The notes beneath the pieces are model-generated. The model had not been told where the DNA came from, searched no databases, and saw nothing but the letters and a program-made list of their open reading frames with translations. The position numbers were made by a program, and so were the translations under genes. A DNA stretch of 64,000 nt. Origin: Diphasiastrum complanatum. Lineage: Eukaryota; Streptophyta; Lycopodiopsida; Lycopodiales; Lycopodiaceae. Positions 43,000 through 54,634 of the stretch are shown in pieces; positions within the stretch are counted from its first letter, which is position 1, and the number at the start of each line of letters is the position of its first letter. The DNA lies in contig CM055098.1 of NCBI GenBank assembly GCA_029204225.1, forward strand, positions 52,222,728-52,286,727. Reading direction: 5' to 3'.

Positions 43000-45915
43000 G
43001 CTCTCTCTCAAAGTGGGCAGTTGGATTAACCCCAATCTTCTTCGTTGCTTCTCGAACAAAGCTTTACTGAGTAGATATCAGCTGTCATTTTCTCTTTGGG
43101 TATGAAGATTGTCTTCAGTATCTTCTTCTCGACTAAGTCCTAAATCACATGATACTTGATAGCTATGTGCTTCGTTTTCGAGTGAAATACAAGATCTTTC
43201 GTAAGATATATTGCTGAAGTGTTATCCATTAACAAGACATAAGATTCAGAAATAGATTCATCAAATCCTTCCAGATTCTGTTTAATCCTAATCAGCTCAT
43301 TTGCCATCTTGTCTACTACATATTCCGCTTCACAAGAAGATTGAGCTACTGTTGTTTGCTTCTTGCTTATCCAGAGTATGGCTACGCCAGATGCTAGCGT
43401 ACAACCTCCTGAAATACTTTTGCTATCATCTTTCATGGATGATCAGCTTGCGTCACTATAAGATTCGATGTGAAATCCAGCTTCCTTCAAATAGCATAGT
43501 CCATAGTCTTTCATTTCTTGGAGATATTGTAGTACTCTCTTTGCCAACTTCCAATGCAACGATCCTGGGTTCTGATTATATTGGCTTAGCCTATACTGCA
43601 AACACTATATCAGGTCTAGTGTTGTCTGCTGCTAGATATAACAGGACATGTTTTGATCTTGTAGATCCACCTGCATTTGACTAGTTTTCCGCCATCAGGG
43701 ATTGGTGCAAGTGTCCATACATTGTCCTTATACATGGATGACATTTCATCCTCTATTGCTTGAATCTAGCAATCTTTATTTGGTCCATCGAATGTCTGAG
43801 GTTTGTTAGAGAAACCACAAAATTCGATGGCTATATTGAAAACATCCTGAGCATACCTTTCTGGTAGTTTACGTTGTCTGTCCGATCTTCTCACAGGTGG
43901 TTTCGAGCTCAATTCTGATTTGAGCTTTTCTGCTGGTCTCGAGTTGGCGATTCGAGTCCTATCAGGCACTCAATCTCGACCTGTCATTATTGGTAGCTCA
44001 TAATAGTTTTTGAATAGTCGACTAGAACACTGTCTGCTATGTATTTTGACTCATCAAATGTAACATCTCGAACAAATTTTATCTTGCCAGTTTTGGGCAC
44101 ATAGACACGATAATATGACGAATATAACTCGAATCCTACCAGAAAACTTTGTTTAGTCTTTTCATCGAGTTTCTTTCTCATTTTATCTGGTATGTGCATA
44201 TACACTGTGCATCCGAATGTCCGAACATGTGCTAGATTTGGCTTCGTCTTCCACCATATCTCACGAGGAGTTTTATCCGATATTCGAGATTTCAACGTAT
44301 TACAATTCTGAAGATAATTTGATGTAGCCACTACTTCTGCCCACAAGTGTTTTGGTGCTTTCGCATGAGCCATCATAAGTATACGATTCCTTCGTTCAGC
44401 TATTCCATTGTGCCGAGGTGTGTAAGATGCAATCTTCATGTTGATAATACCTTGATTAGTATAGTAAGCTTTGAATTCATTGGAAGTGTACTCACCTCCA
44501 CGATCTGTGCGAATCTACTTCCACTTATTGCATGTCTGCTTCTCTCAGCCCAATTCATATACTCAATGAATTTCTCAAAAGCTTTAGATTTAGTACGTAT
44601 AAAGTATACTACAGCGAACTTTGCATCACCCAATGACAATACTCCAAATGGTCCACAAATATCTGAATGCACAATTTCAAGTACCTTAGTTGCTTTATAA
44701 ACATCCTTACTGAAAGGTGTTCTAGTCATCTTGCCTTTAAGACAGGATTCATAGGTAGTTTGAATATTTCTACTTTTAATTTCAACTCCTTAAATTCTCT
44801 GACTTTTGTTGGCTTGGTACAAGGCTTCCATGTTCATGTGACATAGTCTTTTGTGCCACAATATATCTGTTGATTTCTAAGTTTGATTTGCTTGTTCGAC
44901 TCTTGTTCAAATGTTCAGGTGATATAAATTTCCTTCTCTATTGCCTTTAGCAACCATGTTATTAGAATCTGCCTCGAACAGTTTACAAGAGTTCTTTGTG
45001 AAGGTTACTAACATGCCTGTATCGACTATCTTAGCTACGAATAGAAGATCTTTGTCAAGAGTAGGGACATAGAAAAATTCCTCCAGTTTCTTGTCACCCT
45101 GATTCGTGTCCAGCCATAGTACACCAGTTCCATCAACCACGTGCTTAGAACCGTCTCCAAGTATAATGAATCTCGAATAGTTCGTCTTGTTGTACTTAGA
45201 CAAAATTTGTCTTAAGGAAACCAAATGTGAGGTGGCTCCCAAATCAAGTACTACTTCTCGAATTGAATTAGATGAACAGCATAGATCAGCACTAACATAG
45301 GCTGTTGAGTTTCTTGTTGCTCTGTCTTCTGCTGCTTTGGAGCATTCTGCTTTGTCTTCGACATAGTCTGAATCTGAAGTTTCGCTTCGATTCTACTCCT
45401 TTTTGTTTATGGGATTCTGATAACAGTCTACTGCTGCATGACCCTGTTTATGACAATGAATGCATTCAATCTTTGGATTTAGCCAACACTTTTCATCATG
45501 CTTTTCTTCTGTCTTTTATCTGTCGTACGAATCTGTTAAGGTCTTTGTCGTTCCACTGCAGGTAAGTTAATTGGTCTTCCAAGAACATGATCTGATTACG
45601 AGATCGAGTCTCATTCTTGGTTTGCAATTCATCCCATAAATCCTTTGCGTTTGAAATTCATGTAAGATCTATCATTATATTATCATGCACTGAAGACGCA
45701 ATAATTGCTATAGCTTTGTCATTTTTTAAACTCTATTCTCAAAGTTCTTTGCCAGGAGTAGCTATTGGCTTCTCCTCTATTGGTTCTACCCATTGCCATA
45801 GACCTTCGCCCTTCAATAAGAGTGAAGTCTTTAATTTCCAAATCAAGTAATTTGAACCTTCTAGATCCAAGATTGTAGTAATCTTAGCTTGAATATTGAT
45901 AATCGACGACATCTT
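43000..45915 (-). pseudogene. Copia-D gag-pol relic with RT core deleted
   Basis: Reading leftward from 45915: gag starts MSSIINIQAKITTIL with SNYLIWKLKTSLLLKGEG. It is frameshifted near 45500-45740 and its zinc knuckle is unreadable. Protease shows DLGATSHL, with Ser of the active triad replaced by Leu. The GAG-pre-integrase and integrase show IVHSDICGPF, a damaged second-Asp segment, and RHNGIAERRNRI, retaining E. The RT begins near CRWIYKIK and then jumps at about 43680 to the post-RT sequence equivalent to NTRPDI, so the palm with YVDD is gone. RNase H (SSCEAEYVV, MDNTSAIYL, HSKTKHIAIKYH) and a C-terminal remnant follow. Confidence 0.88.
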
Positions 45916-46014
45916 CTAATTTTCTGAATCACTCCATATTGCGGCTTGTTGATGGATGTATGAAGAATGCTGAGAGGGATGTGAAGATACCATTATATCG
46001 ACTTTGATTCATTC

Positions 46015-46084
46015 TGATATCACTGTATCAGCTTTGAACCTATATACTTTGATACCACTGTATCAGATTTAAGCTCTTATACCA
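46015..46084 (-). other. Copia-D primer binding region with iterated site
   Basis: A damaged site (TGGTATAAGAGC on minus, 46073-46084) precedes the LTR with a 1-bp gap. Two or three further copies of a 'tgata.cactgtatcag' motif lie just upstream (about 46016, 46049 and a weaker one near 45988). The primer region therefore looks tandemly duplicated with part of the LTR edge. Confidence 0.65.
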
Positions 46085-46085
46085 C

Positions 46086-46721
46086 TGTAGGAAAAATAGT
46101 AATTATTCTTCCACAGAGAACATGATGAAAGTTTGAATAAATCAAACTAATATCAGTGTCTTCAATCGGGTCTTTATTTGATCTATGTACTAATAGAATA
46201 GTGTTTGCCTTGATTGAATATGTGTGCGGAAATAATATGCAGAGTAAGAGACAGGACAATCTAGACAATAAGAAACTATTGATCAAAAACAAATTTTAAT
46301 AACTCTAAATCTTATTCATCACTATACATATCTTGTTGTCTTATCTCGCAGTTGTGTCTCTGATTGAGTGAGTTACAACGAGTAGTGCACATGTATTTAT
46401 ATTGCTATAGGACAGTCTTTTGGCCTTTTATTTCTATAATAGTAGATATCTAACCGTTTACGATGGTTGGTATTCAAATAGACGTTCTGTTTCTAGGGTC
46501 AAATAAATATCTGTTCATGAATTATTTGTGACAATCTATCTCTTCGTCTCAGCTTCGTGTTTCGCGAATTGTTCGCGATACTTGTCTCTTTGCGACATTT
46601 TCGTGTTTCACAAATTGTTCGTGACAAATGACAACTTTGAGCATGAGAAGAAATTTAGAATATTTTGTGAACTATTCGCGACAGGTGAGCTTGAAGAATA
46701 GTATAGAAGATTTTGCAAATT
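46086..46721 (-). repeat. Copia-D 5' LTR, truncated
   Basis: Starts TGTAGGAAAAATAG, matching the left LTR start. It follows the left LTR through the TTCGCGA motifs to about 46721 (TTTTGCAAATT), after which the sequences differ. The distal ~280 bp of the LTR are missing. Confidence 0.8.
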
Positions 46722-47158
46722 CACATCCTCATCTAAAACTTTGCATTTAGAGTAGATGTGGGTGGCAACAAACCGAGCATGTGAGGATTCGCTTGATTGT
46801 TCAAGAACAAGGGAAAGCCTTCAACCACATCGGCGTCTGTGAATTCTTGTTAGAATCCAAGTTTTGGATTAACAGAATTTGTCTTTTTTGAAAAAAGAAT
46901 CCTCTAGAGGGAGTGAGCAATCGGTGTGGACTCAATACTCCACCAATTAGCGTGTTGTTGGAACCAGTGGGGCAACCTCAGAGGTGAGGCAATCTATCAA
47001 AAAAACTCTCAGAAGGTTGTGCAACTATTTAAGAATTGAGAAAATCCTAGGCTGGGGTTTTGAGGCCGAAAACCTTTGATCTCTCTCATTATAAGATGTG
47101 TGTTGAAGTTGTGAGGCTCTGAGAGTGGGGCCCCACCACCTAGAATTGAGCTATTGAC
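46722..47158. other. Noncoding spacer
   Basis: No family motif was seen. It lies between the broken Copia-D LTR and another LTR and may be part of an element I cannot classify. Confidence 0.45.
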
Positions 47159-47756
47159 TGTGAAAAATACAGATCCAAAACATACTTATTGGATCTTTAA
47201 GATCTTGACCAAATTTAGATGCACATCTAGATTTAGCTACAAGATAAAAGTCATCAATTTTAGCATGCTAAGGTACTATCCATGTTCGTACAAGAACAGT
47301 AGCCTACTGTCCTTCACAAGTGTGGAAGCAATATCAATCACACATTCTACACACTAGAAATCAAGATATCTTGAGAAATATGAAAGAGATGGACATAGAA
47401 ACATAAGAGATGAATTTTCCACAAATAAAAAAACTTTGATAATTATTTCTTCATGCTAGTATAGCTATTTATAGCTTCCAAGATTTCATTTGTCCAACTG
47501 CCCTAAACTTGCCCTAAATGGTAACTTCTTGGTCCTCCATCAAATAACCTAGAAATTCTAGTCTAGATGCAATATATGAAATTTAGCTAATTAGAATGGG
47601 TCCAAATCCGACCTCATCCACTTATTTACTTGCCAAAAATAGTACAAACACTATTTAGGCCTTTATTGACAAATATGAACCTATCTCTAAGTTGAAATTT
47701 CATGTTGGCCTCAAAATTGTCAAAATAGATCAACTAAACTAGTTGAATTTTTCACA
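47159..47756 (-). repeat. Copia-B-family LTR, minus orientation (3' LTR)
   Basis: 598 bp with ends TGTGAAAAATAC/GTTGAATTTTTCACA. In reverse complement it shares blocks with the Copia-B LTR (AGATCC.AAA, AGATCTTG.CCA, TGCACATCTAGATT). The purine tract to its right shows it is the 3' LTR of a minus-strand element. The partner LTR and the body are missing. Confidence 0.8.
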
Positions 47757-47769
47757 CTCCCTCTTCAAC
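47757..47769 (-). other. Polypurine tract of a minus-strand Copia-B relative
   Basis: GTTGAAGAGGGAG on the minus strand is identical to the end of the Copia-B coding frame and purine tract. A few more bases (to about 47800) weakly resemble the Copia-B C-terminus before homology ends. Confidence 0.8.
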
Positions 47770-48859
47770 TAATTTAACATAAATTTAACCACACTACTTT
47801 GATCCAACTTTAGAACGATCTTCATCCTAAGTATGGACCTCTTTTCTATGGTTTTATAGTAACTTTTAGAATTGATATAGATAATAGTGTCCACATTGGA
47901 TGTTTCACTACTTCTTACATCAATTTTACATATCAAGATGTAATTAGAACATGAAGAACCAAATAAAATGTAAATGTAATGATTCCTCCATGCTTCCAAC
48001 TTTGAACTCTCTGGAAAATAACAACAACCAAACAGTAAATGTGAGTAATCAACCAATGGTTGCATGTCTCCTCCATCTTTGTCCTTTCTTGATATGTCTC
48101 CACCATAAATTAATAACTAGGAAGAGCAGCCCGCCAAGTCTTTGAGTAGATGTCCACCAATGCCTCCAAAAGCCTCCAATGTGCCTCTCCTCCAATGCTC
48201 CTAAGATCCTTCCAAAAGTAGACAAACAAGATGTCCTCAAGAATTTACCACCCAACCATAGCTAGATCCAAGCTTCAAGCAAGACCTATCTAGCACCCCC
48301 TTGCTGAACCACAATCGCTAGCATCACAAATACAAGCATGCTCGAGATCCTACCCCCATCTAAGTCTCATACCAAAGATGATGATCCTCACAAGAGCAAG
48401 CAAGCCAATACTATGCACTCTACTCACTAGCAATCCACTAGAGAATAAAATCTAGCAATAACAGAAGAAATCTCTCCTCCTTTGGGTGCCCTACCCCTCT
48501 CTTATAGATGGACTATGACCCACTCCAAAGTAGTATGGAATGTCCACACAAGCCAATAAGAAAAGGGAAGGCAAAAAAAGAGCCAAGAGCCTTTCATAAC
48601 TCATGGAATGTCAAAAGACACCTTCCATAACTCATAGTTCTTGGTTCTAACTTCTTGGGTTCTTTAGGGGCATCAAGAGGCCCTTGTAGGTGTGCCCTCC
48701 TACTAGTCCCCCCATGACCCTCAAGTGATGGCAAACTTTGGCCCAAGGCCAATTATGTAATTGTGGGTCAAGGTTGAGGCCCAAGGTTTAGGAAAATGAC
48801 CAGTTGCCAAGGTAGCTTTTAGCTTTTCAGCCTTATTTAACTGAAACTAGCTTTTAGCC
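47770..48859. other. Noncoding stretch
   Basis: Apart from about 30 bp of decayed copia C-terminus at the left edge, no family signal is seen. A small repeat of 'tagcttttagc.tttcag' lies near 48813-48870. Some of this may be a gypsy LTR belonging to the pol fragment on the right, but no ends are visible. Confidence 0.45.
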
Positions 48860-51120
<2,261 letters not shown>

Positions 51121-51214
51121 AATTTTATCATTGCAACAAATTAAATTCTTGTGAAAACATAAATAAAATTTATACTATGTGTTTGTGTCGTGTCGCCTTT
51201 TGTCAAAGGTTCAT

Positions 51215-51265
51215 AATTAAAAGCTAGCAAAGCTTTGACATTAGAAACAAAATGTTTCTTCATAT
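51215..51265 (-). repeat. Short relic shared with the copia LTR edge at 29.08-29.13 kb
   Basis: About 50 bp ('aaagctagcaaagctttg.cattagaaac') match the sequence next to the purine tract of the copia at 29.1 kb. It looks like a stray LTR-edge fragment. Confidence 0.55.
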
Positions 51266-51277
51266 GAGGAGGGACTT

Positions 51278-51933
51278 ATGACCGGTGAAGAGTGCTTGAC
51301 TAAGACTTTGTCAAATATTGTTGAGCATGGATGAGGTAGACCATCCGATGAAAAATTCACGGCATTTCAATCCCAGATGGGCTTCCCTCGTAATATTGAT
51401 CATCCTGATTTGGTTGCTGTTGATGATGAAGAATCTATAAGTGTTTAAACTTCCTTACATTAGAATGTTCTTAATTGTTGAATGTATTTTTTTTTAACAT
51501 ATTTCTTATTGCAGGATGCTCTCATAATTGATGACTTTGTTGCGAGACGAGGTGGTTACAGACAACATGCATCCTCATTCCAGAGAGATAGTGGACTTGG
51601 CCACTATCTTAGGCATTTTTTGAAGAATGAGATCTATATTGCTTATTCAAAGCTGAGCCCAGTTGGGGAGAGTCTGATAACGACAGTTAAAGCTTTATCA
51701 TTTTATCTAGGAGGACATAAATTTGTTAAGACAAGTAAGCTTATGTTTTGAACATTCTAGATTTTACTGATGGGAATGTTCCTTTAAGGAGCTCCCATTA
51801 TTCATTGTACTCTACTTATATTGAACTTAATGGAAATAAGGATAATGCACATCTATTAGATGCATACTCTAGCAGAGAATTTCTTCATGACAATACAACC
51901 ATAGAAGCTAACACACAAGCTGATGATGAATAG
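51278..51933 (+). pseudogene. Unrecognised protein-coding remnant, possibly multi-exon
   Basis: Three adjacent coding-like blocks lie on the plus strand. The first (51278 to about 51440) reads TGEECLTKTLSNIVEHG, a TGA, then RPSDEKFTAFQSQMGFPRNI. The second (51515 to about 51735), after a T-rich tract ending in GCAG, reads DALIIDDFVARRGGYRQHA and continues FLKNEIYIAYSKLSPVG. The third (about 51755-51933) reads FTDGNVPLRSSHYSLYST and ends ANTQADDE-stop. Amino acid composition is protein-like and unlike retroelement frames. Splice phases do not fit perfectly between the first two blocks, so exon borders are unresolved. I do not recognise the family. It converges tail-to-tail with the minus-strand remnant at 52.2-53.3 kb. 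Confidence 0.5.
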
Positions 51934-52204
51934 TGGACACTTTGTATTTTGTTATGATACAATCAATACATTTACATTGAGTATTTCTCCTCTCTCTTGT
52001 TCCATGAATTTGCATGCAATTTTGAATATGTCATACATTTACATTGAGTATTTCTCCTCTCTTGTTCAATAAATTTGCAAGCAATTCTGTACATGTCATG
52101 ATTTGATGACAACGGTGATTAATGTCTTTGTTATCTTCTACTCAGCAATCATCTAATTTTCTCTTCTTGTATGAACTTGCATGCTTTTCTAAACTTGTTG
52201 TATT

Positions 52205-53319
52205 GTGTAGACTTTGTTATATGTCAAATCTAAACTCTGCGGTAGAACCACTGAAACAATTGACAAATGTAGTTTCATTTTTCATTGGTTCCTCCATGTT
52301 GTGTATTTCGATGAAATGTTGCTCGTGCTTGCCAATGTGACTTCTCCATCCTTTGTGATGACCAGATACTCAAGCTTCCATATATGTTTGCAAAAAATGT
52401 TGTATGATCTCTTAGTATGTGTTGCAGATGTCAAAACCATAATATCAGTCTTATGTTTGGATCTAAATATATATGAAAAATTGAAAGCACCTTGAAGAAT
52501 CTATACTAACCATGTAATGAGTGATGTGATCTTCTCCCCATGCTTTTGATACTGCATTAACAAACTCGACACAAGTCCTTTTTTGTACAACTTTTATATC
52601 AATATCAGAGTATTTATCTTTTCTTAAAATAGCAATCATACTATCAAGCTTCTTCCATATATCAACTTTTAGTACTCTAGTTTTGCCTTCTTTCTTGAAG
52701 TCCTGAGTGGCAACAATAATATTTGTCCAGACTGAGTGTTGAATATTAGAAGCCTTACCAGTATGATTTGATAGGAATCGACGTGCTTTTGCTCCTACTA
52801 TGCTTGGCTTAGTTGGCATATTCTCATTCTTTCCTGAAAGCTCTTCATCTTTTTGAATTTTGACATGTCCCTTATGAATTCCTGTTTTTGATAAAACATC
52901 TTTGAATTGAGAGATAGCTTCTTTTGTTGATGATGCTGACTTAGTATTCCAAGCAAAAACTATATGAAGATAAATGATCTTTTCCATTAATCTAACTTCT
53001 GCATGAAGAGTGCAAACATGCACATTTTTCAAGGGGATAGGCAGCACAGGCTTCCAGTTTGGATCTACATATTCTCCAGTAATTTCTGTACTTTTGTCAT
53101 TTTCATGCAGTACAAACAAGGGTGTTTTGATGTAGCACCTTGAGAGACATTATACATGCATTTCAATGTTTTCAAATGACCTGCTAAGTGCCATTCAACA
53201 TTGAAGTCTCCAACTCCTGGAACATTGAGAAGTCCTCCATCCATATGGTCCTTGATGATCCTAAGATAAGATGTCCTTGAGAATATCCATGATAATATAT
53301 CATGATCCTCCTTCAGCAC
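52205..53319 (-). pseudogene. Unrecognised CxxC-containing protein remnant with one short intron
   Basis: Reading leftward: a block starting after a good acceptor (TTTGGACAG, 53320-53328) reads VLKEDHDILSWIFSRTSYL, then FNVEWHLAGHLKTLKCMYN and ATSKHPCLYCM, with a CxxC. A one-base frameshift near 53100 leads into VHVCTLHAEVRLMEKIIYL, KPSIVGAKARRFLSN and GEDHITHYM. A GT donor follows at 52510, and an 89-bp interval ends in CTGCAA where CTGCAG would be expected. Coding resumes HILRDHTTFFANIYGSLSI and RMEKSHWQARATFHRNTQHG. An in-frame TGA (52275-52277) is followed by QLFQWFYRRV. From memory, the WHLAGxLKxL..C..C layout resembles large uncharacterised, possibly transposon-borne proteins known from animals and fungi. 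That link is weak inference. Frameshift, stop and lost acceptor mark it as a pseudogene. Confidence 0.55.
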
Positions 53320-53492
53320 CTGTCCAAAGAATTAATGAGACTTAGTTAACAACATATCATAGTCATTTTCTATTTTCCTTCTCCGACTTTCTTCTTGCAT
53401 TTTTATGCTTTCCTGCACTCAAAATCTTTGCGATCAAGTATTCTCTTATGACCTGTTGCGATCTGCGGAGTCTTCGTCAATTGTTCGACACA

Positions 53493-54304
53493 ATGGCTTC
53501 TGGATCGAGCTCTTCTATTACTTGGAAAGCACGCGCTGAAATCTGTCTGGCATCAATCCAGTTCAATGCAGGTTGGAAAATTTGGAAGTGGACACTTCAG
53601 TCATTTTGTCTGAAATTAGTACTGAGTTCGTAAACTCTATCCACGCAGTATCTAAGGTGGATTCCAAAGTACATGTGCGAGGCAAGTTTTTCACTGTTTC
53701 TAAAGAAGTGTTCTGCACAGCTCTAGGATTACCATTAGATGGTAAAATTGTTTCTACAAACATAGATCTAGTGGATGAGGCCACCCACTTCCTGAGAAAC
53801 TGCTTCGTGTCCATGAAGGGGTATGAAATCTTAATGATAAAGGATACCACCTTCAAGCTGTTCTGTAAATACGCCAATCAAGTTATATTTTTGACAGATG
53901 CGGATGCAACCATTTCAATCCAAAATTTCGGGTATCTATTGGACGCACTAGCCGACAATCCGGTATGCTTTGGAATCATCGCATATAAGGCTTTTTTGAG
54001 GTGGATCAAACACCAAAAAAATTTTTTTGGAGTAGGAGCGCATGTTTCGCGATTATGTGACCATTTTGGAGTGTTAACCAATCAAGAGAAAACCATGCTG
54101 ATGGAAAGGCTGTTGCCTCCAAGACCAATCGACCTTTCCAACCTCCTGACCGTTCCTACCACAACCACTACAACAGCTGTTGCACCAGCAATCGAGGTAG
54201 CAGCTACAACTATTATGGAAATTGATGTTGTAGCCTCTCGGATAGATGCAGTTGCTACCACGGCCATGGATACAGATGGAGCTGCTGTTGCGAACTCATC
54301 AAAG
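53493..54304 (+). pseudogene. Coiled-coil gene, N-terminal half (split by a copia insertion)
   Basis: The start MASGSSSSITWKARAEICLA at 53493 is followed, after a frameshift near 53570, by a long frame: ENLEVDTSVILSEISTEFVN, KVHVRGKFFTVSKEVFCTAL, LLDALADNPVCFGIIAYKAF, VSRLCDHFGVLTNQEKTML. It closes with a Thr/Ala-rich, low-complexity linker. The 'VRGKxFxVSxExxxxALGLP' layout resembles N-terminal domains of plant repeat-encoded proteins often annotated as putative plant transposon proteins, but I cannot assign a function. The frame ends in SSK exactly where a copia LTR begins (54305). The C-terminal half is found inverted at 57853-59328. Confidence 0.7.
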
Positions 54305-54558
54305 AGTTAAGAAAACACAGTTTAAACACCTGACCGGATCAATCACCACAGCACAACATCAAGTGCAACAAGACAAGACAACAGAATAGCACACCTCAAA
54401 CTGTATATTCAACTTATCAGCAAGTGCAAAGATAAAGTTGCTGAAAAGCACTCTAAGGGCTCGTAAAAGAAAGACGGCCCGATAATTCTAGAACTAAGCA
54501 CACATGGTGCCGTCGAAATAAGAAAGCATTGTATAAGTGGATCATTGCTATTTTAACT
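54305..54558 (-). repeat. Copia-E 3' LTR with non-TG/CA ends
   Basis: A 254-bp LTR that reads AGTTAAG at its left and TTTTAACT at its right, so it has a 6-bp inverted repeat AGTTAA/TTAACT instead of TG/CA. It is adjacent to the purine tract on the right. Its partner is 59329-59550, in opposite orientation and lacking about 32 bp at its 5' side. The exact ends are uncertain because of that difference. Confidence 0.65.
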
Positions 54559-54570
54559 CTCTCCCTCAAT
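54559..54570 (-). other. Copia-E polypurine tract
   Basis: On the minus strand ATTGAGGGAGAG, just inside the LTR. It follows the short 3' untranslated region after the RNase H C-terminus (KALSKEKFETF, stop near 54635). Confidence 0.75.
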
Positions 54571-54634
54571 GATCAACGTCTCTCTTTATTTTAGAGTTTA
54601 CTCTATTTATGGAACATACCTCCATGATAGTATT

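Larger units (their letters stand above)
42190..46721 (-). mobile_element. Copia-D, minus-strand element with both LTRs but no RT core
   Basis: The left LTR (42190-42999) and the right LTR (46086 to about 46721, truncated) flank a minus-strand gag-pol relic. The right LTR holds about 120 bp that are absent from the left near 46145-46265. The right LTR breaks off in the middle of its TTCGCGA-rich part, so no target duplication can be checked. The internal region lacks most of RT, so the copy could move only with help from another element. Confidence 0.85.

Noticed and set aside
53878-54267. Minus-strand frames opposite the coiled-coil gene N-terminal half
   Set aside because: The plus frame is longer and joins in frame to the C-terminal half, so the minus frames are shadows.
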